Part shown: one piece after another, positions 5,640 through 12,981 of the stretch
How positions within the stretch are numbered: position 1 is the stretch's first letter
Layout of the letters: every line of letters begins with the position of its first letter
Assembly (NCBI GenBank): GCA_028288315.1
Contig: JAQBNY010000148.1
Span: 1-15,020 of the forward strand
DNA length: 15,020 nt
Direction: 5' to 3'
Origin: Mucilaginibacter sp.
GTDB taxonomy: Bacteria > Bacteroidota > Bacteroidia > Sphingobacteriales > Sphingobacteriaceae
Translations under genes and position numbers: made by a program
Notes under the pieces: generated by a model
Told to the model about the DNA's origin: nothing
Database searches by the model: none
What the model saw: the letters and a program-made list of their open reading frames with translations, nothing else

Positions 5640-8600
5640 TTAAAGATTTTCAATTAATATGGGTGATTTGGTTTCTTCTTCCTCTTCTTCAGGCTCATGA
5701 TCAGGATCGCGGCGGGTTTTTGATGCAAACACCATGTACATGGTAGGGATAACATACAAGGTAAGCACCAGTGAAAATAACATACCGCCAATAATTACAA
5801 TACCTAATGATACACGGCTCTTAGCACCTGCCCCCAGGGCCATCGCAATAGGTACTGAACCCAGCACAACTGCCAAACTAGTCATTAATATAGGACGCAA
5901 ACGCGCGGTAGCGGCCTCAACAACAGCCTCGTATTTATTTATGCCATGCTCCATACGCTGGTTGGCAAACTCTACTATAAGGATACCATTTTTAGTTACT
6001 AAACCAATAAGCGTTATAATACCTATTTCGCTAAAAATATTTAGCGTTTGGTTAAAGAGCCATAATGATATAAATGCACCTGATATAGCCAAAGGCACAG
6101 TAAGCATTACAATAAACGGATCTACAAAACTTTCAAACTGGGCGGCAAGCACCAAGTATATTAGCAGTAATGCAAAAGCAAAGGCAAATAATATATTTGA
6201 TGAACCTTCTGCATAGTCACGTGAAGGGCCACTTAAGGCAGTACTAAATGTATCATCAAGCAAGCGGGCTTTTATACGTTCCATTTCCGCTATACCATCA
6301 CCTACGGTTTGCCCGGGGGCAAGGCCTGCTTGTACAGTTGCAGATTTATAACGGTTAAAGTGGTAGATAGATGGCGGGCTGGCACTTTCAGCAACCTTAA
6401 CCACGTTATCTAACTGAACCAAAGTCCCTTTTGAGCTACGTACGTATACCGATTTCAGATCTAACGGCTGATCGCGGTTAGCTCTGTCAACCTGTGCAAT
6501 TACCTGGTATTGTTTACCATTTATCAGGAAATAATCCAGTCGGCCGGCACTATAATAAAGCTGTAAAGTTTGCGCAATATCATTAACCGCTACACCCAAA
6601 TCACGGGCACGATCACGGTCGGTTGTTACTCTTAATTCGGGCTTGGTGAATTTTAAGTTAACATCAGTACCCTGAAAAACCGGGCTCTTTGATACCTCTG
6701 CAAAAAACTCAGGCAACACCTTACGGATCTTTTCAAAATCCTGGTTCTGGATAACAAACTGTACCGGCAGTGAGGTACGCGCACCGCTACCCCCACCACT
6801 TATGGTTTGCTCCTGAATTACAATTGCACGGGCATCCGGCATTCGGGTTAGTTTCTTGTTAAGCCAATCGGCTATTTGTTGCTGGCTGCGCCCCCTTTCA
6901 TCCGGAGCAACTAAACCTATACGACCAAAGCCGGTATTAGACGCCCCTCCGCCACCAAATGATGGCGAAACAATCTCCAGGTTTATGTTAGCTTCAGGAA
7001 CAGAATCGGCAACCAGGTCAGACACCTTATCCATGTATTTCGTCATGTACTCATAGGTAGCACCTTCAGAACCGGTTACCGAATAGCGTAGCAAGCTGCG
7101 ATCATCCAGCGGTGCTAATTCTGATGGTGTAACTTTTACCAGTATACCAATAACCACTAATGAAATACCCAGAATGACGAACGATACCCATTTCTTTTTC
7201 ATGAAGTTAACCAAGGTTTCGGTATAGCCGTTGGTCATATTCACAAAGAAAGGCTCGGTCATTTCATAGAACTTTGATTTCTTTTGGTTCTTACGGATAA
7301 GCTTAACGTTAAGCATTGGCGTTAACGAAAGGGATACAAAAGCCGATATTAAAACCGCCCCAGCAACCACCACCGCAAACTCACGGAACAGGCGTCCTGT
7401 AAAGCCCTGCAAAAAGATGATAGGTAAAAACACCGCTGCCAATGTAACCGATGTAGAAACTACGGCGAAAAGAATTTCGGCAGAGCCCTCAAACGCGGCT
7501 TTCCTGATAGCCATGCCGGCTTCTACTTTTTTATAGATATTCTCTGTTACCACAATACCATCATCCACCACCAGGCCCGTGGCTAACACAATACCCAGCA
7601 ACGTTAATATATTGATGGAGAACCCAAACACATACATAATAAAGAACGCTCCTATTAGTGATACAGGGATATCTATAAGCGGGCGGAAAGCAATTAACCA
7701 ATCTCTAAAGAAAAGGTAAATAATAATTACCACCAGTATAAATGATATGAGCAGAGTTTCCTTTACCTCGGTAATAGAGTTATTAATAAACTTAGTATTA
7801 TCCAAAGCTACCTTTACAGTAATATCAGGCGGAAGGTCTTTTTTGATCTGTGCCAGCCTTGTATAAAAATCTTTAGCAATTTGCACATAGTTGGCACCCG
7901 GCTGCGGCACAATTGCCAAACCAACCATTGGCACTCCCGACTCTTTTAAAGCAGTTTCTTCATTAGCCGAACCTAATACAGCATAACCAATATCATTTAG
8001 CTTTATAACACGGTTACTATCCGAACGGATAATTAAATTATTAAAATCCTGTTCGGTGGTTAGCTTACCTAAGGCACGTATGGTAATTTCGGTATTGTTA
8101 CCCTCAATTTTACCGGCTGGCAACTCTACGTTCTCACGGGCTAATGCGGCACTTATATCTGTGGCAGTTAAGCCCAATGAGGACAGCTTGTTAGGGTCTA
8201 TCCATAAACGCATAGCGTACTGACGCTGCCCCTGTACGTTAATAGTACTTACACCTGGTATGGTTTGCAAGCCCTCCATTAGCACATTTTCGGCATAATC
8301 ATCAACCTGTAATATGTTACGGGTGTTGCTGCTAACAAGTATGGTAATGATTTGGTCAGCGCTGGCATCTGCTTTGGTAACTACCGGTGGGGCGTTAATA
8401 TCCTGCGGTAACTGGCGCTGCGCCTGGCTCACTTTGTCGCGCACGTCATTAGCCGCTGTTTCCAAATCGGCATCCAAATCAAACTCAACAGTGATGTTAC
8501 TTGAACCTACAGAACTTGTTGACGATATATTACGGATGCCCGGTACACCGTTAATGGCTTTCTCTAATGGCTCGGTTATCTGTGATTCAATTACATCAGA

Positions 8601-8765
8601 GTTGGCACCAGAGTAACTGGTAGATACCGAAATAATTGGCGGATCAACAGAGGGGAAATCCCTCACGCCTAAAAACATATAGCCTATAACACCAAATACA
8701 ACAATAACAACAGATAATACCGTTGCCAGTACAGGTCTTTTTATACTTACCGACGATAAACTCAT
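5640..8765 (-). CDS. RND multidrug efflux permease (HAE1, AcrB/MexB-like)
   Basis: 1041 aa, the normal size for an AcrB-type pump. The N-terminus SLSSVSIKRPVLATVLSVV leads into TM1, followed by GVRDFPSVDPPIISVSTSYS. The proton-relay aspartates are D401-D402 in GIVLATGLVVDDGIVVTENI on TM4, with the partner lysine K925 in GLVTKNGILIVEFANQ on TM10. Two large periplasmic loops (about 35-335 and 550-850) form the porter and docking domains, and about twelve membrane segments surround them. SFGGGGASN (602-610) and ISGGGSGART (655-664) are glycine-rich loops in the second periplasmic domain. The C-terminus has an acidic run, PEEEEEE at 1025-1031. Such pumps export drugs, dyes or toxic metabolites using the proton gradient. 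The substrate cannot be predicted. The adaptor stop is three bases upstream and the TolC-like start five bases downstream. Confidence 0.96.
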   Translation of the reverse strand: MSLSSVSIKRPVLATVLSVVIVVFGVIGYMFLGVRDFPSVDPPIISVSTSYSGANSDVIESQITEPLEKAINGVPGIRNISSTSSVGSSNITVEFDLDADLETAANDVRDKVSQAQRQLPQDINAPPVVTKADASADQIITILVSSNTRNILQVDDYAENVLMEGLQTIPGVSTINVQGQRQYAMRLWIDPNKLSSLGLTATDISAALARENVELPAGKIEGNNTEITIRALGKLTTEQDFNNLIIRSDSNRVIKLNDIGYAVLGSANEETALKESGVPMVGLAIVPQPGANYVQIAKDFYTRLAQIKKDLPPDITVKVALDNTKFINNSITEVKETLLISFILVVIIIYLFFRDWLIAFRPLIDIPVSLIGAFFIMYVFGFSINILTLLGIVLATGLVVDDGIVVTENIYKKVEAGMAIRKAAFEGSAEILFAVVSTSVTLAAVFLPIIFLQGFTGRLFREFAVVVAGAVLISAFVSLSLTPMLNVKLIRKNQKKSKFYEMTEPFFVNMTNGYTETLVNFMKKKWVSFVILGISLVVIGILVKVTPSELAPLDDRSLLRYSVTGSEGATYEYMTKYMDKVSDLVADSVPEANINLEIVSPSFGGGGASNTGFGRIGLVAPDERGRSQQQIADWLNKKLTRMPDARAIVIQEQTISGGGSGARTSLPVQFVIQNQDFEKIRKVLPEFFAEVSKSPVFQGTDVNLKFTKPELRVTTDRDRARDLGVAVNDIAQTLQLYYSAGRLDYFLINGKQYQVIAQVDRANRDQPLDLKSVYVRSSKGTLVQLDNVVKVAESASPPSIYHFNRYKSATVQAGLAPGQTVGDGIAEMERIKARLLDDTFSTALSGPSRDYAEGSSNILFAFAFALLLIYLVLAAQFESFVDPFIVMLTVPLAISGAFISLWLFNQTLNIFSEIGIITLIGLVTKNGILIVEFANQRMEHGINKYEAVVEAATARLRPILMTSLAVVLGSVPIAMALGAGAKSRVSLGIVIIGGMLFSLVLTLYVIPTMYMVFASKTRRDPDHEPEEEEEETKSPILIENL

Positions 8766-8768
8766 TGC

Positions 8769-9842
8769 TTATTTGATAACTTTTAGAATCTTCAATGGTG
8801 ACTTAGGACGAATTTGTATCAGGCCGGATACCACTATGCTATCTCCTTCTTTTAATCCGTCAATAATTTGAATTTTGGTATCGGTACGTAAGTCTGTCTT
8901 AACGTTTTTTGCAACGGCTATGCCATTTTCGTAAACGAAAACTTTACTGCTTTTCAAATCGGGAATTACACATTCGGTTGGTACCATAATGGTTTTAGGG
9001 ATTTGGTCAAGCGTTAAATTGATTTTGGCAAAAGCGCCTGCGTTTAATAACCCTTTAGGATTAGGTGCCTTAGCACGAACAGTTATAGTACGCGAGTTGG
9101 CATCTAACGCCGGCTCAATTGCATAAACAGTAGCGTTAAAGTTTTCTCTTGAGCTTTCAACTGTAAAAGTAACCTTGCTACCCTTGCCTATAATGGACAG
9201 GTAACGCTCCGGTACTGAAAAGGTAACCTTTGCCGGGTCAATGTTTACAAGCGTTGCAATTGAGGTTGATGGCGATAAATATCCACCCGGACTAACGTTT
9301 CTTAAACCGATAGTGCCGGAGAATGGCGCACGTATCTCTGTACGGGATATTTGGGCCTTAATTACATCGGCTTGTGCCTTCAGAGCATTTAACGCCGATA
9401 ATGAAGTTCCATATTCCTCTTTACTAACAGCTTCTTTCTCCAATAATATTTTATTACGGTTATAAATATCATGCGCCAGTATCATTTGCGCCTGTATCTG
9501 TTGTAATGACGATTGCAGATCCTGGTTATATACCTTTACCAACAGTTGTCCTTTTGATACTTTAGTGCCTTCTGTAAAATATATGCCTGTAATGTTTCCG
9601 GCGGTTTGGCTTACCAAATTCACTTTTTCATTAGCATCAATAGTTCCGGTAATATCTATTTGGTTACGTACAGCAGTATCTTTTACAACCATTACGTTTA
9701 CAGATACCGGGCCGTTCTTTTTCTTGCCCTTGCCCGCTGTTGCTGCACTAACTTCCTTTGCTTTTTTACTAAAGAATTTGTTGTACAGCAAAAAAGCTAT
9801 CAGCAGGGTCAATAAAATATAAATTATGTATTTATTCCTCAT
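8769..9842 (-). CDS. RND periplasmic adaptor subunit (membrane fusion protein, HlyD/AcrA family)
   Basis: 357 aa. It is anchored by one N-terminal helix (IIYILLTLLIAFLLYNKFF, 5-23) rather than by a lipobox, and a lysine-rich linker (26-43) follows. The domains read in the expected order. First lipoyl half: VSQTAGNITGIYFTEGTKVS (77-96) and GQLLVKVYNQDL. Then an alpha-helical hairpin at about 105-165 and a second lipoyl half, RTEIRAPFSGTIGLRNVSPG (167-186). A beta-barrel runs from about 203 to 278, and a membrane-proximal domain from about 283 to 355, ending GLIQIRPKSPLKIL. It should bridge the RND pump to the outer-membrane channel. As first gene of the cluster it carries the upstream control region: a 229-base divergent spacer with palindromes. 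The ATG at 9842 starts just before the anchor helix. Confidence 0.94.
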   Translation of the reverse strand: MRNKYIIYILLTLLIAFLLYNKFFSKKAKEVSAATAGKGKKKNGPVSVNVMVVKDTAVRNQIDITGTIDANEKVNLVSQTAGNITGIYFTEGTKVSKGQLLVKVYNQDLQSSLQQIQAQMILAHDIYNRNKILLEKEAVSKEEYGTSLSALNALKAQADVIKAQISRTEIRAPFSGTIGLRNVSPGGYLSPSTSIATLVNIDPAKVTFSVPERYLSIIGKGSKVTFTVESSRENFNATVYAIEPALDANSRTITVRAKAPNPKGLLNAGAFAKINLTLDQIPKTIMVPTECVIPDLKSSKVFVYENGIAVAKNVKTDLRTDTKIQIIDGLKEGDSIVVSGLIQIRPKSPLKILKVIK

Positions 9843-9958
9843 ATACGCGGGTTTCAGGTTTATTTTTGGTTGCTAAATTAAAAATTTTGCCGGGGTGCAT
9901 ACTTAACTCGTTCCAGTAATATACACCTTAAATAATGGTGCCAAGTTTTAAAACGGTT

Positions 9959-9970
9959 AATTTGCAAATT
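9959..9970. promoter_or_regulatory. 12-bp perfect palindrome upstream of the efflux operon
   Basis: AATTTGCAAATT equals its own reverse complement. It overlaps by six bases the TAAATTTG candidate -7 box (9972-9965, minus) of the adaptor gene. A palindrome covering a promoter box is where a dimeric repressor would bind. No DNA-binding regulator gene is adjacent, and AT-rich palindromes of this size can arise by chance. Confidence 0.3.
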
Positions 9971-9972
9971 TA
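9965..9972 (-). promoter_or_regulatory. Candidate -7 promoter box for the efflux operon
   Basis: The minus strand reads TAAATTTG, matching TAnnTTTG exactly. It would place the transcript start near 9958 and give a leader of roughly 115 bases before the adaptor ATG at 9842. I find no good -33 TTTG box at the normal distance; instead that position holds the left arm of the 16-bp inverted repeat. AT-rich spacer DNA can produce such a box by chance. Confidence 0.38.
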
Positions 9973-9976
9973 ATGG

Positions 9977-10023
9977 CTTGCGTTGTAAAATGAGTACATG
10001 TATCAACCATTTTACAACGCAAG
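9977..10023. repeat. Perfect 16-bp inverted repeat in the divergent spacer
   Basis: CTTGCGTTGTAAAATG at 9977-9992 is the exact reverse complement of CATTTTACAACGCAAG at 10008-10023. The 15-base loop contains the small palindrome TACATGTA (9995-10002). It lies between the outward-facing adaptor gene and the M61 peptidase gene, directly upstream of the candidate efflux promoter and about 50 bases upstream of the M61 start. No run of T follows either arm that would make it an evident terminator. It could be a regulator-binding dyad, an RNA hairpin in a leader, or a dispersed repeat. Confidence 0.8.
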
Positions 10024-10060
10024 TGCTTTTTAGTCGGGCAGTTAAAAAAATAAAATTTTT

Positions 10061-10068
10061 TACCTTGC
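10061..10068 (+). promoter_or_regulatory. Weak -7-like box just before the M61 peptidase start
   Basis: TACCTTGC resembles TAnnTTTG with one T missing and lies four bases from the ATG at 10072. If used, the mRNA would be leaderless or nearly so. I see no Shine-Dalgarno sequence in front of this gene, which is consistent but not decisive. Confidence 0.27.
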
Positions 10069-10071
10069 CGC

Positions 10072-11868
10072 ATGAAAAAATTTCGACTAATAGTACTTGT
10101 TAACTTAATTCTTATTCTCATGAACGCTACACCCGGCAAAGCGGCTGTCCCTGCAAAAATATCTTATGTAGTAACTTTCCCGGAGGCACAGGCGCATTAT
10201 GCTGATATAGAAATGACCGTAAGCGGCTTAAATCAGCCGGTACTTGATCTTAAAATGCCGGTTTGGACACCCGGATCATACCTGATAAGGGAGTTTGCGA
10301 AAAATGTAGAATCGTTAACAGCTACTGCCAATGGTAAAGCTATTGCAGCCCCAAAACTAAATAAAAACACCTGGCACATTAATACAGCAGGCATTACTTC
10401 TGTAACAGTTAAGTATAAAGTATATGCTTTTGAACTATCGGTACGTACCAGTTTTATTGATGTATCGCACGCGTTCCTGTCAACAACCGGCTTATTCTTA
10501 TGGCCAAAAGGCATGCTTGACCAGCCATCAACCATTACTATAAAACCATATAAAAACTGGAATAAAGTATCAACCAGCTTAGAAAAAGTTGGTGGCGATG
10601 CATTTACGCTTACATCACCTAACTATGACATTTTGTATGATTCGCCAATTGAAGTGGGCACGCAAGATGTATTTGGCTTTGATGTTAACGGCGTAAAATA
10701 TGAAGTAGCCATGTATGGCGGTGGTAATTATGATAAAGAGCGCCTTAAGGTAGATATGGCCAAGATAATAACAGCAGAGGCTGCTGTGTTTGGCGAAAAC
10801 CCTAACAAACATTACACTTTTATAGTACACAACAAATTGCGCAATGGCGGTGGCTTAGAACATTTAAGCTCAACCGTTTTGGGTGCATCCCGCAATAATT
10901 ATAATACAGAGAATGGCTATAAAGGCTTTTTAAGCTTAGTGGCTCATGAGCATTTCCACCTATGGAACGTGAAACGCTTACGCCCGATAGTGTTAGGCCC
11001 ATTTGATTATGAGACCGAAAACTATACCACCAACCTGTGGATAGCCGAGGGTTTTACCGCTTACTACCAAAATTTAATGCTGCGCCATGCAGGCATATCA
11101 GATACCGAAGGCTTTTTAGCTGATATGGCTGGCGATATTAACATAGTTGAAAACCAGCCTGGTGCCAAAGTACAGCCACTGGCCGAAGCGAGTTTTGATG
11201 CCTGGATAAAAGCATATCGCCCTAATGAAAATTCTATTAACACAGGTATATCTTATTATGATAAAGGCGCCATGGTAGGTATGCTACTTGATCTGGAAAT
11301 TATTAACAGCACAGGTGGCAAGCAATCATTAAATGATGTGATGAAGTATATGTACGTAACCTATTACAAGGGTAAAAAGCGTGGTTATACTGATGCTGAA
11401 TTTAAGGCTGCATTTGAAAAATTCGCAGGTAAAAACCTTGACGATTTTTATGCAAAATACATTAACGGCTTAGCCCCGTTTGATTACAATAAATACCTGG
11501 GTTATGCAGGTTATAAATTAACCGACGAGTTGGCTAACAGCACCGAGCCAACTTTAGGCGTGGTTATTAACAACGGTCCTAAAAAAATGGTTACAACAGT
11601 TTTACGCGGCACCGCGGCATGGATACAGGGCATTAATGTTGGTGATGAAATTGTTTCTATTGACGGCACCCCAGTAACCGACGCAACTATTATTATGAAC
11701 GGCAAAAAAATTGGCGATCAGATAAACGTAACCGTTACCCGTGATGGGCAGGCCATGATAATTCCAATAACATTACTGCGTAACCCAACACAAAAAAACA
11801 AAATTGAGGAATTGCCAAATGCTACCCCTCAGCAATTAACTGTAAGAAAAAAATGGTTGAATTTGTAG
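10072..11868 (+). CDS. Secreted M61-family metallopeptidase with C-terminal PDZ domain
   Basis: 598 aa. A basic start (MKKFR) and hydrophobic core (LIVLVNLILILMNA) are followed by TPGKAAVPAK, a signal peptide probably cut near residue 25. The N-terminal beta domain contains MPVWTPGSYLIREFAKNVE (62-80), characteristic of M61. The catalytic part has GGGLEH (259-264), the zinc motif H292-E293-x-x-H296 in LVAHEHFHLWNVKRLRP, and the third ligand E326 in NLWIAEGFTAYY. SYYDKGAMVGMLLDLEI follows later in the domain. A PDZ domain occupies about 490-575, with VLRGTAAWIQGINVGDEIVS and GDQINVTVTRDGQ. M61 members include glycyl aminopeptidases; the substrate here is unknown and the enzyme probably works in the periplasm. 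Complete, with no sign of damage. It diverges from the efflux operon and ends in a strong terminator. Confidence 0.94.
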   Translation: MKKFRLIVLVNLILILMNATPGKAAVPAKISYVVTFPEAQAHYADIEMTVSGLNQPVLDLKMPVWTPGSYLIREFAKNVESLTATANGKAIAAPKLNKNTWHINTAGITSVTVKYKVYAFELSVRTSFIDVSHAFLSTTGLFLWPKGMLDQPSTITIKPYKNWNKVSTSLEKVGGDAFTLTSPNYDILYDSPIEVGTQDVFGFDVNGVKYEVAMYGGGNYDKERLKVDMAKIITAEAAVFGENPNKHYTFIVHNKLRNGGGLEHLSSTVLGASRNNYNTENGYKGFLSLVAHEHFHLWNVKRLRPIVLGPFDYETENYTTNLWIAEGFTAYYQNLMLRHAGISDTEGFLADMAGDINIVENQPGAKVQPLAEASFDAWIKAYRPNENSINTGISYYDKGAMVGMLLDLEIINSTGGKQSLNDVMKYMYVTYYKGKKRGYTDAEFKAAFEKFAGKNLDDFYAKYINGLAPFDYNKYLGYAGYKLTDELANSTEPTLGVVINNGPKKMVTTVLRGTAAWIQGINVGDEIVSIDGTPVTDATIIMNGKKIGDQINVTVTRDGQAMIIPITLLRNPTQKNKIEELPNATPQQLTVRKKWLNL

Positions 11869-11889
11869 TTAGATAATAGTATTAACCTG

Positions 11890-11924
11890 AAAGCCCTCTT
11901 TCCAAATAATGGAAAGAGGGCTTT
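11890..11924 (+). terminator. Intrinsic terminator after the M61 peptidase gene
   Basis: A perfect 14-bp stem, AAAGCCCTCTTTCC at 11890-11903 with GGAAAGAGGGCTTT at 11911-11924, encloses a 7-base loop AAATAAT. The stem runs into a short T tract and then GCATTTT. It begins 22 bases after the M61 stop codon. Confidence 0.9.
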
Positions 11925-12061
11925 TGCATTTTAGATTGGACCAACATATTTTGATATAAATTCATACACGCTTTTCTTTAGAAGAAATTTTTTTAAAACC
12001 TTTTGATATGATTGGTTATTATATAATATCTATTGAAAAACATTATTTTAAACCAATTATC

Positions 12062-12217
12062 ATGACTTCATTATTGTATACAATTGCCGTTATACTTATT
12101 ATAGGTTGGGCAATTGGCGTATTTTTTACTGCGGCAGGCAGCCTTATACACATATTATTAGTAATTGCTGTTATCGCATTTCTGCTTGGGGTTATACGCA
12201 GGCCTAATGCTGTATAA
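12062..12217 (+). CDS. Small two-helix membrane protein (lmo0937-like)
   Basis: 51 aa from the ATG at 12062: MTSLLYTIAVILIIGWAIGV, then FFTAAGSLIHILLVIAVIAFLLGVIRRPNAV. Two hydrophobic helices (about 3-22 and 27-45) are separated by a short turn and closed by basic residues, which should face the cytoplasm. The pattern 'LLYTIAVILIi.W..G', 'G.lIH.LLVIA.i..LL.vIR' is that of the short lmo0937-type membrane proteins, widespread and without known function. I remember them as about 50 aa long. An in-frame ATG at 12008 would add 18 polar or aromatic residues that break the family pattern, so the shorter form is preferred. It stands alone between two terminators, so it should have its own promoter, which I could not locate. 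Confidence 0.8.
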   Translation: MTSLLYTIAVILIIGWAIGVFFTAAGSLIHILLVIAVIAFLLGVIRRPNAV

Positions 12218-12232
12218 ATGTCAATATAAATT

Positions 12233-12259
12233 AAAGGCCGGGCTAAAGTCCCGGCCTTT
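12233..12259 (+). terminator. Intrinsic terminator after the small membrane protein gene
   Basis: A perfect 10-bp, GC-rich stem, AAAGGCCGGG at 12233-12242 with CCCGGCCTTT at 12250-12259, encloses the 7-base loop CTAAAGT. It ends in a short T run followed by GCATAATT. It begins 16 bases after the stop codon and isolates this gene from the PAS protein gene. Confidence 0.88.
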
Positions 12260-12283
12260 TGCATAATTACCTAATCTGTTAAT

Positions 12284-12964
12284 ATGAAAATTCCCTTCAC
12301 TCCGCAGCTTCTTGGTGATCTTATTGAAAAAGGGTATACCTACATGCTGGCAAATACTAATACCAACCAGCTAACTGATGTTACAATTGTGTTAAAGCCT
12401 GTACGGGGAAAGCCTGATTTGAATCACCTACCCAAAGGCTATGAAACTTTCTATAAAATAACCCGCGAACCTATGCAACTGGCATGCAGTGTTACTGAAA
12501 CAATTATTATGGTTGATTACGAAACTATGAACGATAGTATTACCAGCGATGATGTTTTTGAGGACAGTTACTTTAGGATGAGCGAAGATTTTTTTAGGCA
12601 GGTGCTGGATAGTCTGGAAGATTATGCCGTAATTACTACAGATAAAAATGGCGATGTAAACAGTTGGAACACCGGTGCGCAGCGTGTTTTAGGATGGGAG
12701 GAAAATGAAGTGATGGGTCGTAATGCAAAAATATTTTTCACTCCGGAAGATATAGCAACTGCCGAGCCTGAAAAAGAACTTACAAATGCGCTAACTAAGG
12801 GGCGTGCTATTGACGAGCGCTACCATGTTCGTAAAGATGGCTCCCATTTTTGGGGTAGCGGCTTAGTTTTCCCTTTATATGACGAGGAGCAGCATCACCG
12901 TGGATTCACCAAAATAATGCGAAACCTGGGTGAACGTAAACAAGCGGAGCAGCAGGCGTACTAA
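12284..12964 (+). CDS. Stand-alone PAS-domain protein with a novel N-terminal region
   Basis: 226 aa, no membrane segment. Residues 1-80 (beginning MKIPFTPQLLGDLIEKGYTY) form a small region I do not recognise, containing VTIVLKPVRGKPDLNHLPKG (33-52). An acidic linker (84-100) leads to a PAS domain at about 101-215. Its core is VLDSLEDYAVITTDKNGDVN, then SWNTGAQRVLGWEENEVMGR and NAKIFFTPEDI, and the PAC part is RYHVRKDGSHFWGSGLVFPL, with FTKIMRNLGERKQAEQQ at the end. In sensor kinases that last sequence continues as a coiled coil into the dimerisation domain; here translation stops after AEQQAY and no kinase follows. No LOV-type cysteine motif is seen, so the ligand is unknown. It starts 24 bases after a terminator. 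Its stop lies 17 bases from the convergent M56 gene, with T-rich DNA but no hairpin between. Confidence 0.85.
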   Translation: MKIPFTPQLLGDLIEKGYTYMLANTNTNQLTDVTIVLKPVRGKPDLNHLPKGYETFYKITREPMQLACSVTETIIMVDYETMNDSITSDDVFEDSYFRMSEDFFRQVLDSLEDYAVITTDKNGDVNSWNTGAQRVLGWEENEVMGRNAKIFFTPEDIATAEPEKELTNALTKGRAIDERYHVRKDGSHFWGSGLVFPLYDEEQHHRGFTKIMRNLGERKQAEQQAY

Positions 12965-12981
12965 GAATAGTGGGTTGTTTT

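Noticed and set aside
5734..6216. 160-aa open frame on the plus strand within the RND pump gene
   Set aside because: It is antisense to the clearly coding pump, has no recognisable domain, and has the composition of a reverse-complement shadow. The other opposite-strand frames inside lnt, the pump, M61 and M56 genes were dismissed likewise.
5640..9842. Efflux trio as a heavy-metal (CusA/CzcA) exporter
   Set aside because: The pump has the VVDDGIVVTENI and TKNGILIVEFANQ patterns and overall length of the HAE1 drug-efflux class, and no metal-binding histidine or methionine clusters were seen in the adaptor.
11973..11995. Small hairpin TTTCTT-TAG-AAGAAA with a following T run as another terminator
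   Set aside because: It has only six weak base pairs with a 3-base loop and comes 49 bases after a strong terminator. It is probably chance in AT-rich DNA.
12008..12061. 18-codon N-terminal extension of the small membrane protein
   Set aside because: The added residues (MIGYYIISIEKHYFKPII) do not fit the two-helix family pattern, and the ATG at 12062 gives the usual length of about 50 residues.
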